Assembly: GCF_002019855.1 (NCBI RefSeq)
Contig: NZ_CM007717.1
Coordinates: forward strand, 4,947,798-5,011,797
Direction: 5' to 3'
DNA from: Streptomyces antibioticus
GTDB taxonomy: Bacteria; Actinomycetota; Actinomycetes; Streptomycetales; Streptomycetaceae
Length of the DNA stretch: 64,000 bases
In this document: piece by piece, positions 48,602 to 56,437 of the stretch
Numbering within the stretch: position 1 is the stretch's first letter
How the letters are laid out: each line of letters starts with the position of its first letter
Program-made: the position numbers and the translations under genes
Notes under the pieces: generated by a model
What the model was told of the DNA's origin: nothing
Database searches by the model: none
Seen by the model: only the letters and a program-made list of their open reading frames with translations

Positions 48602-49093
48602 ATGAGCGACAACGTTTACTTCGACATCACCATCAACGACGAGCCCGCCGGGCGCATCGTCTTCAAGCTGTACGACGACGTCGTGCCCAAGACCGCCCGC
48701 AACTTCCGTGAGCTGGCCACCGGCGAGCACGGCTTCGGTTACGCCGGGTCGTCCTTCCACCGTGTCATCCCGGACTTCATGCTCCAGGGCGGCGACTTCA
48801 CCCGGGGCGACGGCACCGGCGGCAAGAGCATCTACGGCGAGAAGTTCGCGGACGAGAACTTCCAGCTCAAGCACACCAAGCCGGGTCTGCTGAGCATGGC
48901 CAACGCGGGCAAGAACACCAACGGCTCGCAGTTCTTCATCACGACCATCGTGACCTCCTGGCTGGACGGCAAGCACGTCGTCTTCGGCGAGGTCGTCGAG
49001 GGCCTGGACCTCGTCAAGAAGATCGAGAGCCTCGGCAGCCAGTCGGGCCGTACCAAGGCGAAGGTCACCATCGCGGAGTCCGGCACCGTCTGA
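48602..49093 (+). CDS. ppiA: Peptidyl-prolyl cis-trans isomerase (cyclophilin)
   Basis: A 163-aa cytosolic cyclophilin. Core motifs FHRVIPDFMLQGGDFTRGDGTGGKSIYG, GLLSMANAGKNTNGSQFFIT and LDGKHVVFGEVVEGL include the catalytic Arg, Phe, Gln and His. It catalyses proline isomerisation during folding. ATG at 48602 (MSDNVYFDI). A 14-bp-stem terminator follows. Confidence 0.95.
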   Translation: MSDNVYFDITINDEPAGRIVFKLYDDVVPKTARNFRELATGEHGFGYAGSSFHRVIPDFMLQGGDFTRGDGTGGKSIYGEKFADENFQLKHTKPGLLSMANAGKNTNGSQFFITTIVTSWLDGKHVVFGEVVEGLDLVKKIESLGSQSGRTKAKVTIAESGTV

Positions 49094-49104
49094 GACACGC
49101 GCCA

Positions 49105-49159
49105 CGCGCTGCGGCGGGCCGGGCACGCGCCCTGAGCCGGCCCCGCCCGCCGCAGCGCG
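49105..49159. terminator. 14-bp perfect stem terminator between convergent genes
   Basis: CGCGCTGCGGCGGG (49105-49118) pairs exactly with CCCGCCGCAGCGCG (49146-49159). It lies between the stops of the cyclophilin gene and the DUF1877 gene and can serve both. Confidence 0.8.
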
Positions 49160-49168
49160 GCCCCCGGC

Positions 49169-49579
49169 TCAGCTCACGCCGCCGATCATCCCCTTGCCCT
49201 CCGCGGCGGCCTTGGCGTAGTACGCGCCCAGCTCCAGGAAGCGGGACCAGCCCTCCCGCTCCAGCCCGTCCGCGGTCCGGCGCACCTCGTCCGGGGTGAG
49301 CAGGAACGCCGGGCCGTAGCCGAAGTCGTACTCCTCGACGGTCTCGCAGCCCTGGCCGGTCGCGCGGGCCAGCCACGGATAGGCGCTGCTCCAGTCCGCC
49401 GAGCCCTCCTCCGCGGCGGCGCGGCCCTCGGCGATGTCGGCGAGCTGCCGGTAGTCCTCCTCGTGCAGGTCGGCCTCCGCCGACTCGGGGTCGAAGAGGG
49501 CGTCGATCAGTTCCGGATTCGCGCGCGCCTCCCGCAGCCGGACGGGGTCGGTCTTGGCGAGGTTCAGCCACATGGACAC
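49169..49579 (-). CDS. DUF1877 family protein
   Basis: 136 aa. The pattern MSMWLNLAKTDPVRLREARANPELIDALFDP, the middle DWSSAYPWLARATGQG, the YGPAFLLTPDEVRRTADGL block and the ending AAAEGKGMIGGVS match DUF1877. It is somewhat shorter than the family's usual length of about 160. Function unknown. GTG at 49579 or ATG at 49573. Confidence 0.82.
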   Translation of the reverse strand: MSMWLNLAKTDPVRLREARANPELIDALFDPESAEADLHEEDYRQLADIAEGRAAAEEGSADWSSAYPWLARATGQGCETVEEYDFGYGPAFLLTPDEVRRTADGLEREGWSRFLELGAYYAKAAAEGKGMIGGVS

Positions 49580-49618
49580 GGGGGCGGATCCTTTCGAGGT
49601 CGGGTCACGTCGGGCACG

Positions 49619-50272
49619 TCAGGGCTTGCGGAGGATCAGGAAGGCGTGCGGGGTCGTCTCCCCGCGCCCGGTGTCGGCCTCCCGCACCGTGCACGACAGC
49701 GGCACGAAACCCGCCTCCGCGAGCAGCGCGGTCATCCGCTCCGGGCGCCTGCGCTGGAAGTCGAGGACGACCGAGTGACCCCAGGGCCGGTCGTGGCGGC
49801 GCGGCTCGTCCCCGACCTGGAAGGCGAGCAGCAGCGGGCCGCCCGGCGCGAGCACCCGGTGGAACTCGGCGAACAGGGCGGGCAGTTGCTCCACGGGGGT
49901 GTGGATGGACGAGTACCAGGAGACGGCCCCGTCGAGCGAGCCGTCCGCGTACCCGCCCATGCTGAGCATCGAGCCCCGCTCGAACCGTATCCCCGGGTTC
50001 TCCCGCCGCGCGACGGCGAGCATCGACTCCGACAGGTCCAGCCCGGACATCTCCAGGCCCAGCGAGGCCAGCAGCCCCGTCACCCGGCCGGGCCCGCACC
50101 CGAGATCGGCCACCCGGGCGCCCTGCCCGACGAGTTCGGCGTACGCCGTGAGCAGCGCCCGGTCCAGCGGCGCCCCCGCGAACACCTCCCGGAACTGCTC
50201 GGCGTAGTCCTCGGCAACGGTGTCGTAGAAGACGCGGGTGGCGGTGAGGAAATCGGAGGAGGAGGCCGTCAT
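49619..50272 (-). CDS. Class I SAM-dependent methyltransferase
   Basis: 217 aa. SAM-binding motif I is ARVADLGCGPGRVTGLLASLG, motif post-I is MSGLDLSESMLAVAR, and motif II lies around GAVSWYSSIHTPVEQLP. The N-terminus (FYDTVAEDYAEQFREVF) is typical of small-molecule methyltransferases (Methyltransf_11/25). The substrate is unknown. ATG at 50272. A 17-bp triple repeat lies just upstream. Confidence 0.88.
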   Translation of the reverse strand: MTASSSDFLTATRVFYDTVAEDYAEQFREVFAGAPLDRALLTAYAELVGQGARVADLGCGPGRVTGLLASLGLEMSGLDLSESMLAVARRENPGIRFERGSMLSMGGYADGSLDGAVSWYSSIHTPVEQLPALFAEFHRVLAPGGPLLLAFQVGDEPRRHDRPWGHSVVLDFQRRRPERMTALLAEAGFVPLSCTVREADTGRGETTPHAFLILRKP

Positions 50273-50294
50273 GCCCCCGGAGCCTAGATCGCCC

Positions 50295-50345
50295 CACTGA
50301 CAACCGGCCCCCACTGACAACCGGCCCCCACTGACGACCGTGCCG
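50295..50345. repeat. Three 17-bp direct repeats
   Basis: CACTGACAACCGGCCCC begins at 50295, 50312 and 50329; the third copy has two changes and a fourth trace follows at about 50346. It lies in the gap upstream of the methyltransferase and downstream of azlD. Confidence 0.8.
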
Positions 50346-50379
50346 CCATGACGACCGTGCTCCGCCCATCCCAACCCCT

Positions 50380-50694
50380 CTACCCCACCCCCACCGCCCG
50401 CAGCACCGCCGTCACCCCCGCCGCGCCCAGGACCACCACCGCGAACGGCGCCCGGCGCCAGGCCAGGGCCGCGCCCGCGAGGACCCCGGCCGGGCGCGCC
50501 CAGCCCGCGAAACCGCCGCCCTCGGTCAGCGCGCCAGTGGCGAGCAGGGCGACCAGGAGGACCACCGCCCCGGCCGTCAGCAGCTCCCGCACCCGGTCCG
50601 GGAGCGTCACCCGGCCGTGCAGGGCGGGGCCGACCAGCCGGAAGGCGTACGTGCCCGCCGCCAGCACCAGGATCGCGGCGGCCGTCGCGCTCAT
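50380..50694 (-). CDS. azlD: AzlD-family branched-chain amino-acid export subunit
   Basis: 104 aa with four membrane helices (AAAILVLAAGTYAFRLVGPAL, AGAVVLLVALLATGAL, and two more). It is the small subunit that pairs with AzlC in the LIV-E-type exporter. The start overlaps the azlC stop by four bases. It probably exports branched-chain amino acids or analogues. Confidence 0.88.
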   Translation of the reverse strand: MSATAAAILVLAAGTYAFRLVGPALHGRVTLPDRVRELLTAGAVVLLVALLATGALTEGGGFAGWARPAGVLAGAALAWRRAPFAVVVLGAAGVTAVLRAVGVG

Positions 50695-51401
50695 CGGGCG
50701 GCCCCGCCCTTGCCGTGCAGGCCGTACAGCGGCAGCGCGGCCAGCGCGAGCAGGACCGGCAGGCCCGCCGGGACGAACGGCGTGGCCGCCAGTGCGAGGA
50801 GCGCGCCGAGGGCCGCCGGGCGGCGCAGCCGGGTGTCCTCACGCAGGGCGGGCAGGACCAGGGCGACGAGTACGGCGGGGAAGGCGGCGTCGAGCCCGTA
50901 CGCGGCGGTGTCGCCGAGCGCGGTGCCGGCCAGCGCACCGGCCGCGACACCCGCGTTCCACACGGCGAACAGACCGAGCCCCGAGACCCAGAAGGCGGCC
51001 CGGCGGCGCGCCGGGTCGGGCTGGGCCAGGGCGAAGGCGACCGTCTCGTCCGTCACCAGGTGCGCGCCGAGGAACCGCGCCGCCCGGCCGGGGCCGAGCA
51101 GGTCGGCGACGGCGAGGCTGAAGGCGGCCGTGCGGGTGTTGAGCAGCAGTCCGGTGGCCGCCGCGGCGAACGGCCCGCCCCCGGCCAGCAGCACGCCCAC
51201 CGCGCTGAACTGGGCCGATCCCGCGTACACCAGCAGGGACATCACCACCGGCACCCACACCGGCAGCCCGCCCGCGACGGAGATCGCGCCGAAGGAGAGC
51301 CCCACCACCCCACTGGCCACCCAGACGAGTGAACTGTCCCGGACGAGCGGCGCGAGGGAGGGGGTGCCGGGACCCGGCGATGTTCGGTGTGGCGAACGCA
51401 T
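50691..51401 (-). CDS. azlC: AzlC-family branched-chain amino-acid permease
   Basis: 236 aa. The family N-terminal signature (LSFGAISVAGGLPVWVPVVMSLLVYAGSAQFSAVGVL) and about seven membrane helices are visible. It forms an exporter with AzlD. The ATG at 51401 overlaps the first of two GTTCG-N6-CGAAC operators. It is divergent from an XRE-cupin regulator that should control it. Confidence 0.9.
   Translation of the reverse strand: MRSPHRTSPGPGTPSLAPLVRDSSLVWVASGVVGLSFGAISVAGGLPVWVPVVMSLLVYAGSAQFSAVGVLLAGGGPFAAAATGLLLNTRTAAFSLAVADLLGPGRAARFLGAHLVTDETVAFALAQPDPARRRAAFWVSGLGLFAVWNAGVAAGALAGTALGDTAAYGLDAAFPAVLVALVLPALREDTRLRRPAALGALLALAATPFVPAGLPVLLALAALPLYGLHGKGGAAR
51382..51397. promoter_or_regulatory. 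Operator 1, GTTCG-GTGTGG-CGAAC
   Basis: A perfect 5-bp dyad with a 6-bp spacer, overlapping the azlC start region. It has the same geometry as operator 2, 48 bp away. Confidence 0.7.
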
Positions 51402-51418
51402 GTTTTCTACAATGAACA

Positions 51419-51453
51419 GTACGGGTGTCGTTCGTCAAGGCGAACGCCCGTAC
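51419..51453. promoter_or_regulatory. Operator 2, nested dyad GTTCG-TCAAGG-CGAAC inside GTACGGG/CCCGTAC
   Basis: The inner dyad at 51430-51445 equals operator 1 in half-sites and spacing. Outer arms GTACGGG (51419-51425) and CCCGTAC (51447-51453) add a second dyad. A single CGAAC half-site follows at 51462. Confidence 0.72.
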
Positions 51454-51481
51454 CGACAGAGCGAACGATGGAGTGCACGGC

Positions 51482-52045
51482 ATGTCCGAAACCCCCTCCC
51501 GCCTCCCGCTGGACTGGATCGCCGCCTCCCTGCGGCGCGAGCGCGCCCGGGCCGGGCTGTCCCTGTCCGAGCTGGCCAAACGCGCCGGCATCGCGAAGTC
51601 CACGCTCTCCCAGTTGGAGGCGGCGAGCGGCAATCCGAGCATGGAGACGATCTGGGCGCTGGGCGTGGCGCTGGGGGTGCCGTTCAGCGCGCTGGTCGAG
51701 CCGCCGGCCGCCGCCGTCCGGGTGATCCGGGCCGGCCAGGGGCCGACGGTGGCCTCGGAGCAGGCGCCGTACGTGGCCACCCTGCTGTCGGCCAGTCCGC
51801 CGGGCGCCCGCCGGGACATCTACCATCTGCGCGCCGAACCGGGCGCGGCGCGGACCTCGGAGCCGCACATCCCGGGCACGGTGGAGCATCTGATCGTGAG
51901 CACGGGGCGGGTGAAGGCGGGCCCGGAGGGCGAACTGGTCGAACTGGATCCCGGGGACTATCTGACCTATCGGGGGGACGTCCCCCATTCGTACGAGGCG
52001 TTGCTGCCCGGGACGACGTTCGTCCTCGTGATGCAGCACGTGTGA
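51482..52045 (+). CDS. XRE-cupin transcriptional regulator
   Basis: 187 aa. The N-terminal HTH (LRRERARAGLSLSELAKRAGIAKSTLSQLEAASGNPSMETIWALGVALGV, 17-66) is followed by a C-terminal cupin (HIPGTVEHLIVSTGRVKAGPEGELVELDPGDYLTYRGDVPHSYEAL). ATG at 51482. Divergent from azlCD with paired operators between them, it probably senses an amino acid and controls the exporter and itself. Confidence 0.92.
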   Translation: MSETPSRLPLDWIAASLRRERARAGLSLSELAKRAGIAKSTLSQLEAASGNPSMETIWALGVALGVPFSALVEPPAAAVRVIRAGQGPTVASEQAPYVATLLSASPPGARRDIYHLRAEPGAARTSEPHIPGTVEHLIVSTGRVKAGPEGELVELDPGDYLTYRGDVPHSYEALLPGTTFVLVMQHV

Positions 52046-52132
52046 GGCACGTGTGACGCGTCAGACGGACGCCAGGAATTCACCCGGGTGATTCACCCGG
52101 AAGAGGGACCGGAAGGGTCACCGGAAGAGGCA

Positions 52133-52162
52133 GGAGCCCCGCGCCGAACGGCGCGGGGCTCC
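52133..52162. terminator. Strong bidirectional hairpin terminator
   Basis: GGAGCCCCGCGCC (52133-52145), a GAAC loop, then GGCGCGGGGCTCC (52150-52162), perfect over 13 bp and followed by TTGGG. It lies between the convergent XRE-cupin and cold-shock genes. Confidence 0.88.
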
Positions 52163-52204
52163 TTGGGTACTGCACTCAGGTTGCGATCACACGAGGTGTG
52201 ACGA

Positions 52205-52408
52205 TCACACGGGGGTGACGTTCTCCGCCTGCGGGCCCTTCGGGCCCTGCGTGACGTCGAAGGAGACCTGCTGGTTCTCCTCCAGGGAACGGAAGCCCTG
52301 TGCGTTGATCGCGGAGTAGTGGACGAAGACGTCGGGGCCGCCGCCTTCCTGGGCGATGAAGCCAAAGCCCTTTTCGGCGTTGAACCACTTCACGGTTCCG
52401 GTAGCCAT
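52205..52408 (-). CDS. Cold-shock domain protein (CspA family)
   Basis: 67 aa. The RNP1-type motif KGFGFIAQEGG and RNP2-type VFVHYSAI are intact in a single OB-fold (MATGTVKWFNAEKGFGF through FDVTQGPKGPQAENV). It is a nucleic-acid chaperone in the cytosol. GGAGGG precedes the ATG at 52408. A long leader extends upstream (to about 52560), as is usual for cold-shock mRNAs. Confidence 0.96.
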   Translation of the reverse strand: MATGTVKWFNAEKGFGFIAQEGGGPDVFVHYSAINAQGFRSLEENQQVSFDVTQGPKGPQAENVTPV

Positions 52409-52698
52409 AAGCCCTCCTTGGGCCCAAAGGGTTGCCCTGCTCCAGAACCTGCAAGTGTGAAAAGCGAGTGCCGCACAACTGCATACGTCTGAAAACGTCA
52501 AGAGCCCGCGGTCACATGCTCCGCAGGCTCTGTACTGCAAGGGAAACCAAACTGCAACTTGCGGGCGAGCCTAGCACGCGGGCAGCCGAAAGCAACAGAG
52601 GTCAAGATCACGTCACCCGGACGTTTGAACGTCCGGCGAAGGGGTTGACTGAGGGGGTCGGAGTCCGCAGCGTACCCGACGAGGTCTAGCCTCGCGAT
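52409..52698. other. Divergent leader/promoter region between csp and mqnA
   Basis: About 290 bp. On the minus strand it should hold the csp promoter and 5' UTR; a lower-GC stretch lies at 52440-52565. CGTTTGAACGTCCGG and neighbouring ACGTTTGAACG-like dyads (52619-52632) lie on the mqnA side. No gene was seen. Confidence 0.5.
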
Positions 52699-53556
52699 GT
52701 GGACAATTCTCGCACCCGGCCGCGCGTCGGCCACATCCAGTTCCTGAACTGCCTGCCCCTGTACTGGGGGCTCGCGAGAACGGGCACGCTCCTCGATTTC
52801 GAGCTGACGAAGGACACCCCGGAGAAGCTCAGCGAGCGGCTGGTGCAGGGAGACCTCGACATCGGGCCCGTCACCCTGGTCGAGTTCCTCAGGAACGCCG
52901 AGGACCTGGTCGCCTTCCCCGACATCGCGGTCGGCTGCGACGGCCCGGTCATGTCCTGCGTGATCGTCTCGCAGGTCCCGCTGGAGGAGCTGGACGGCGC
53001 CCGCGTCGCCCTCGGCTCCACCTCGCGCACCTCCGTGCGGCTGGCCCAGCTCCTGCTGGCGGATCGTTTCGGCGTACGGCCCGACTACTACACCTGCCCG
53101 CCCGACCTCAGCCTGATGATGCAGGAGGCCGAGGCCGCCGTCCTGATCGGGGACGCGGCGCTGCGGGCCAACCTCCTCGACGGGCCGCGCTACGGCCTCC
53201 AGGTGCACGATCTCGGCGCGCTCTGGAAGGAGTGGACCGGGCTGCCGTTCGTCTTCGCCGTCTGGGCCGCCCGCCGCGACTACCTGGAGCGCGAGCCCGA
53301 CCTCACCCGCGAGGTCCACCAGGCGTTCCTCGCCTCCCGCAACCTCTCCCTGGAGGAGGTCGGCAAGGTCGCCGAACAGGCCGCCCGCTGGGAGGCGTTC
53401 GACGAACGCGTCCTGGAGCAGTACTTCACCACCCTCGACTTCCGGTTCGGGGCCCCGCAGTTGGCGGCGGTCGCGGAGTTCGCCCGCCGGATCGGACCGA
53501 CGACCGGCTTCCCCGCCGACGTGAACGTGGAACTGCTCCGGCCCCTTCCTGCGTAA
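52699..53556 (+). CDS. mqnA: Chorismate dehydratase MqnA
   Basis: A 285-aa enzyme with a periplasmic-binding-protein-like fold that converts chorismate to 3-[(1-carboxyvinyl)oxy]benzoate, the first committed step of the futalosine menaquinone pathway. Typical blocks are RVGHIQFLNCLPLYWGL, DLDIGPVTLVEFLRNA, LGSTSRTSVRLAQLLL and GLPFVFAVWAARRDYL. GTG start at 52699. It feeds MqnE (15880). It is separate from the other mqn genes but in the same 50-kb neighbourhood. Confidence 0.95.
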   Translation: MDNSRTRPRVGHIQFLNCLPLYWGLARTGTLLDFELTKDTPEKLSERLVQGDLDIGPVTLVEFLRNAEDLVAFPDIAVGCDGPVMSCVIVSQVPLEELDGARVALGSTSRTSVRLAQLLLADRFGVRPDYYTCPPDLSLMMQEAEAAVLIGDAALRANLLDGPRYGLQVHDLGALWKEWTGLPFVFAVWAARRDYLEREPDLTREVHQAFLASRNLSLEEVGKVAEQAARWEAFDERVLEQYFTTLDFRFGAPQLAAVAEFARRIGPTTGFPADVNVELLRPLPA

Positions 53557-53632
53557 CCTGCTTCAGAGCCCAAAGGGGCCGACGGGCCAACGGGCCACGG
53601 GGTCACGGGCCCAGGGGGAGGGGTGGACGTCC

Positions 53633-55612
53633 ATGCAGCCGCTCGGAGCCGACGAACCGACGGCCGTCGGGCCCTACCGGCTGCTCGGCCGGCTGGGGTC
53701 CGGCGGGATGGGCCGGGTCTACCTGGGCCGCAGCGCCGGGGGCCGCACGGTCGCCGTGAAGATCGTGCACCCGCACCTCGCGCTCGACGAGGAGTTCCGG
53801 GCCCGGTTCCGGCGCGAGGTCGAGGCCGCCCGCCGGGTCGGCGGCGCCTGGACGGCGTCGGTGCTGGACGCCGACCCGGAGGCCGCCGTGCCCTGGGTCG
53901 CCACCGCCTATGTGGCCGGGCCCTCGCTCGCCGCCGCCGTCGCCTCCGGCGCGGGACCGCTGCCCGAGCACACCGTGCGGGTGCTCGGCGCCGGGCTCGC
54001 CGAGGCGCTCGCCGCCGTGCACGGACTGGGTCTCGTGCACCGGGACGTGAAGCCGTCCAACGTCCTGCTCACCGTCGACGGCCCGCTCCTCATCGACTTC
54101 GGCATCGCCCGCGCCACCGACGGCACCGCGTCCCTCACCTCCACCGGCGTCTCCATCGGCTCGCCCGGCTACATGGCCCCCGAGCAGATCCTCGGCCGGG
54201 GCGTGACCGGCGCGGCGGACGTCTTCTCCCTCGGCGCGGTCCTCGCCTACGCGGCCACCGGCGAACCGCCCTTCCCCGGCGACTCGTCGGCCGCGCTGCT
54301 CTACAAGGTCGTCCACGAGGAGCCGGTGCTCGGCGCGTCGGTCACCGGCGAACTCCGCGACGTCGTCCGGGCGTGCCTGGCCAAGGACCCGGCGGCCCGC
54401 CCCGCCCCCGGCGACCTCGCCCACCGCCTCGCCCCCGACGGCGCGGCCCGCCTCGTCGCGGGCGGCTGGCTGCCGGGCGCCCTGATCGCCCAGGTGGGCC
54501 GCAGCGCCGTCGAACTCCTCAACCTGGAGGCGGCGGCGGAACCGATCCCCTCGGGCCCGGTCGGCTTCACCACCCCGTCGGTGGGCGAGGCCCACGGAGT
54601 CTTCGGTCCGCCGCCGGTGATGGGGGCGGCGACGGGCGGGACGGACACCCCGGTGGACGGTGCGGGTGCCGCCGGGTGGGGCCCGGGCCCGGGTGCCTCT
54701 ACGCCCACGGGGCCGGGGTCCGGGTCGGTCGCGGGAAGCGAGGCCACGCCCGCCGGGCCCGGCGGGGGCGGGGTGTTCGGGGCCGCCGGTTTCGGGGCGG
54801 GTGCGGGTGCGGCGCCTGGCGGGCCCGGGACGGGCGGAGGCACGACGCCCGGGTCGGGTGTGCGGCACGGTGCCACGCCCGCCGGGCCGGGAATCGCCGC
54901 TGCCGGGCCGGTAGGCGCAGGTGCCCCGGTGGGCGGGCCTCCGGCCCCCGGCTCCGTGCCCGCGCCGCGGGACGCCGTGCCCGGGGAGGGCGGCGGCGGA
55001 GGACGGCCCGGGAAGCTGTCCGTGACCGTGGCGGCCGGAGCCGCCCCCGGTGAGGGCGGCCGCGGACGGCGGCTGAGCTGCAGTGTGGTGCTCGCGGTCG
55101 CCGGGGCGCTCGCCGTGGCCACCCTGGGGTCGGCGTTCGTCCTCCAGCTCCTGCCGGGCCAGCGCGAGGACTCCGACGCCGGAACGGGAGCCGGTTCCGA
55201 CGCCGCGTCCAGCGCGCCGCCGAGCGCGAGCGCGACCGGCGGAGGCGACCGGCTGACCGCGCTGCCCGCCCGGTACGTCGGCACCTGGGAGGGCCAGGGC
55301 CGCGGCCTCGGCGGCAGCCTCCCCATGGGCACCTTCCGGGTCACCCTCGAACAGACGGACGTCGGCGGAAAGCTGGGCCGGTTGCGCCAGACCGACCCGC
55401 TCGGCGGTGTCTGCGTCGACGTCCTGACGCTGAAGGAGGTGACGAAGACGGAGGTCGTCGCCACCTCGGTGGGCGACACGTCCAACCACGCCGGCTGCAA
55501 CCCCGAGCCCCACACCATCCGCTTCACCCCGACCGGCGACGACCTCACCTACCGCTCGGACAGCGCGGCCGAGGGCAACCCGACGGCCCGGATGGCGAAG
55601 GTCGACGGGTGA
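53633..55612 (+). CDS. Membrane Ser/Thr protein kinase (PknB/Hanks type) with extracytoplasmic domain
   Basis: 659 aa. The kinase domain is at about 13-270: the G-loop LGSGGMGRVYLG, K43 (VAVKIVH), HRDVKPSN with catalytic D138, DFG (LLIDFGIAR) and the activation loop SIGSPGYMAPEQ. A Gly/Pro/Ala-rich linker (about 300-470) leads to one membrane helix (LSCSVVLAVAGALAVATLGSAFVLQL, about 480-505). An external C-terminal domain follows (YVGTWEGQGRGLGGSLPMGTFRVTLEQTD). It lacks PASTA repeats, so its ligand differs from PknB. GTG-linked to the next gene. Confidence 0.93.
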   Translation: MQPLGADEPTAVGPYRLLGRLGSGGMGRVYLGRSAGGRTVAVKIVHPHLALDEEFRARFRREVEAARRVGGAWTASVLDADPEAAVPWVATAYVAGPSLAAAVASGAGPLPEHTVRVLGAGLAEALAAVHGLGLVHRDVKPSNVLLTVDGPLLIDFGIARATDGTASLTSTGVSIGSPGYMAPEQILGRGVTGAADVFSLGAVLAYAATGEPPFPGDSSAALLYKVVHEEPVLGASVTGELRDVVRACLAKDPAARPAPGDLAHRLAPDGAARLVAGGWLPGALIAQVGRSAVELLNLEAAAEPIPSGPVGFTTPSVGEAHGVFGPPPVMGAATGGTDTPVDGAGAAGWGPGPGASTPTGPGSGSVAGSEATPAGPGGGGVFGAAGFGAGAGAAPGGPGTGGGTTPGSGVRHGATPAGPGIAAAGPVGAGAPVGGPPAPGSVPAPRDAVPGEGGGGGRPGKLSVTVAAGAAPGEGGRGRRLSCSVVLAVAGALAVATLGSAFVLQLLPGQREDSDAGTGAGSDAASSAPPSASATGGGDRLTALPARYVGTWEGQGRGLGGSLPMGTFRVTLEQTDVGGKLGRLRQTDPLGGVCVDVLTLKEVTKTEVVATSVGDTSNHAGCNPEPHTIRFTPTGDDLTYRSDSAAEGNPTARMAKVDG

Positions 55613-56364
55613 CCGCAGACCTGACCGACGCGGCGCTGATCGCAATCGCCGCCGTGTGGGGCGCGCTGGCGGGCACGCTCCTGCCCCGCGCCGCCTACCG
55701 CTTCGCCGTCCCGTCCGAGGAGGCCGACACCGGCTGGCACACGGCCTGCCCGGCGGGCCACCCCCTACGGGGCTGGCTCGGCCGCGCCCACTGCCCGGCC
55801 TGCGCGGCGCCCACCGCCCCCTACGCCCCCGGCACCTACCTCCACCCCCTCGTCACCGCCGCCGTCTGCGCCCTGCTCGCCGCGGCCACCGGAACCCGGC
55901 CCGAACTGGGGGTGTGGCTGGCGCTCGCACCGGTCGGCGTACTGCTCGCCGTCGTCGACCTGCGCGTACGCCGACTGCCCGACCCGCTGACCCTGACGCT
56001 GCCCGTCGCCGCCCTCGCCCTGCTGGCCCCGGCCGCCCTGCTGCCCGAGCACGCCGGAAGCTGGACGACCGCCCTGCTCGCCACCCTCGCCCTCGGCGCC
56101 GCCTACTACGTGCTGCACCTCATCAACCCCGCCGGCATGGCCTTCGGCGACGTCAAACTCGCCCTCGGCACCGGCGCCGTCCTCGGCTGGTACGGCTGGC
56201 CCACCGTCATGCTCGGCACCCTCGCCGGCTTCACGTACGGCGCGCTCTACGGCGGCGCCCTCGTCGTCGCCCGCCGCGCGGGACGCCGTACGACGATCCC
56301 CTTCGGCCCGTTCATGCTCACCGGAACCCTCACCGGGCTGCTGATCGGCGGCTACACGGCCTGA
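55609..56364 (+). CDS. A24-family prepilin peptidase-like protein
   Basis: 251 aa, polytopic. The two catalytic aspartates of the GxGD family are in LLAVVDLRVRRLPD and MAFGDVKLALGTG. A CxxC pair (HCPACAAP) resembles the zinc-binding loop of prepilin peptidases and may allow N-methylation as well as cleavage. The GTG overlaps the kinase stop by four bases. It could process type IV-pilin-like (Flp/Tad) precursors, but no such gene is adjacent. Confidence 0.88.
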   Translation: MTADLTDAALIAIAAVWGALAGTLLPRAAYRFAVPSEEADTGWHTACPAGHPLRGWLGRAHCPACAAPTAPYAPGTYLHPLVTAAVCALLAAATGTRPELGVWLALAPVGVLLAVVDLRVRRLPDPLTLTLPVAALALLAPAALLPEHAGSWTTALLATLALGAAYYVLHLINPAGMAFGDVKLALGTGAVLGWYGWPTVMLGTLAGFTYGALYGGALVVARRAGRRTTIPFGPFMLTGTLTGLLIGGYTA

Positions 56365-56437
56365 AGTGATCCCGGCGAAAGGGCTGGCGTAGGCTGGCCG
56401 GGTCCGTCCACAACCCTTGACGAAAGGGACGCGCCCG

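Noticed and set aside
50295..50345. CRISPR or iteron-type origin
   Set aside because: Only three head-to-tail copies without spacers, no replication gene nearby, and slippage explains them.
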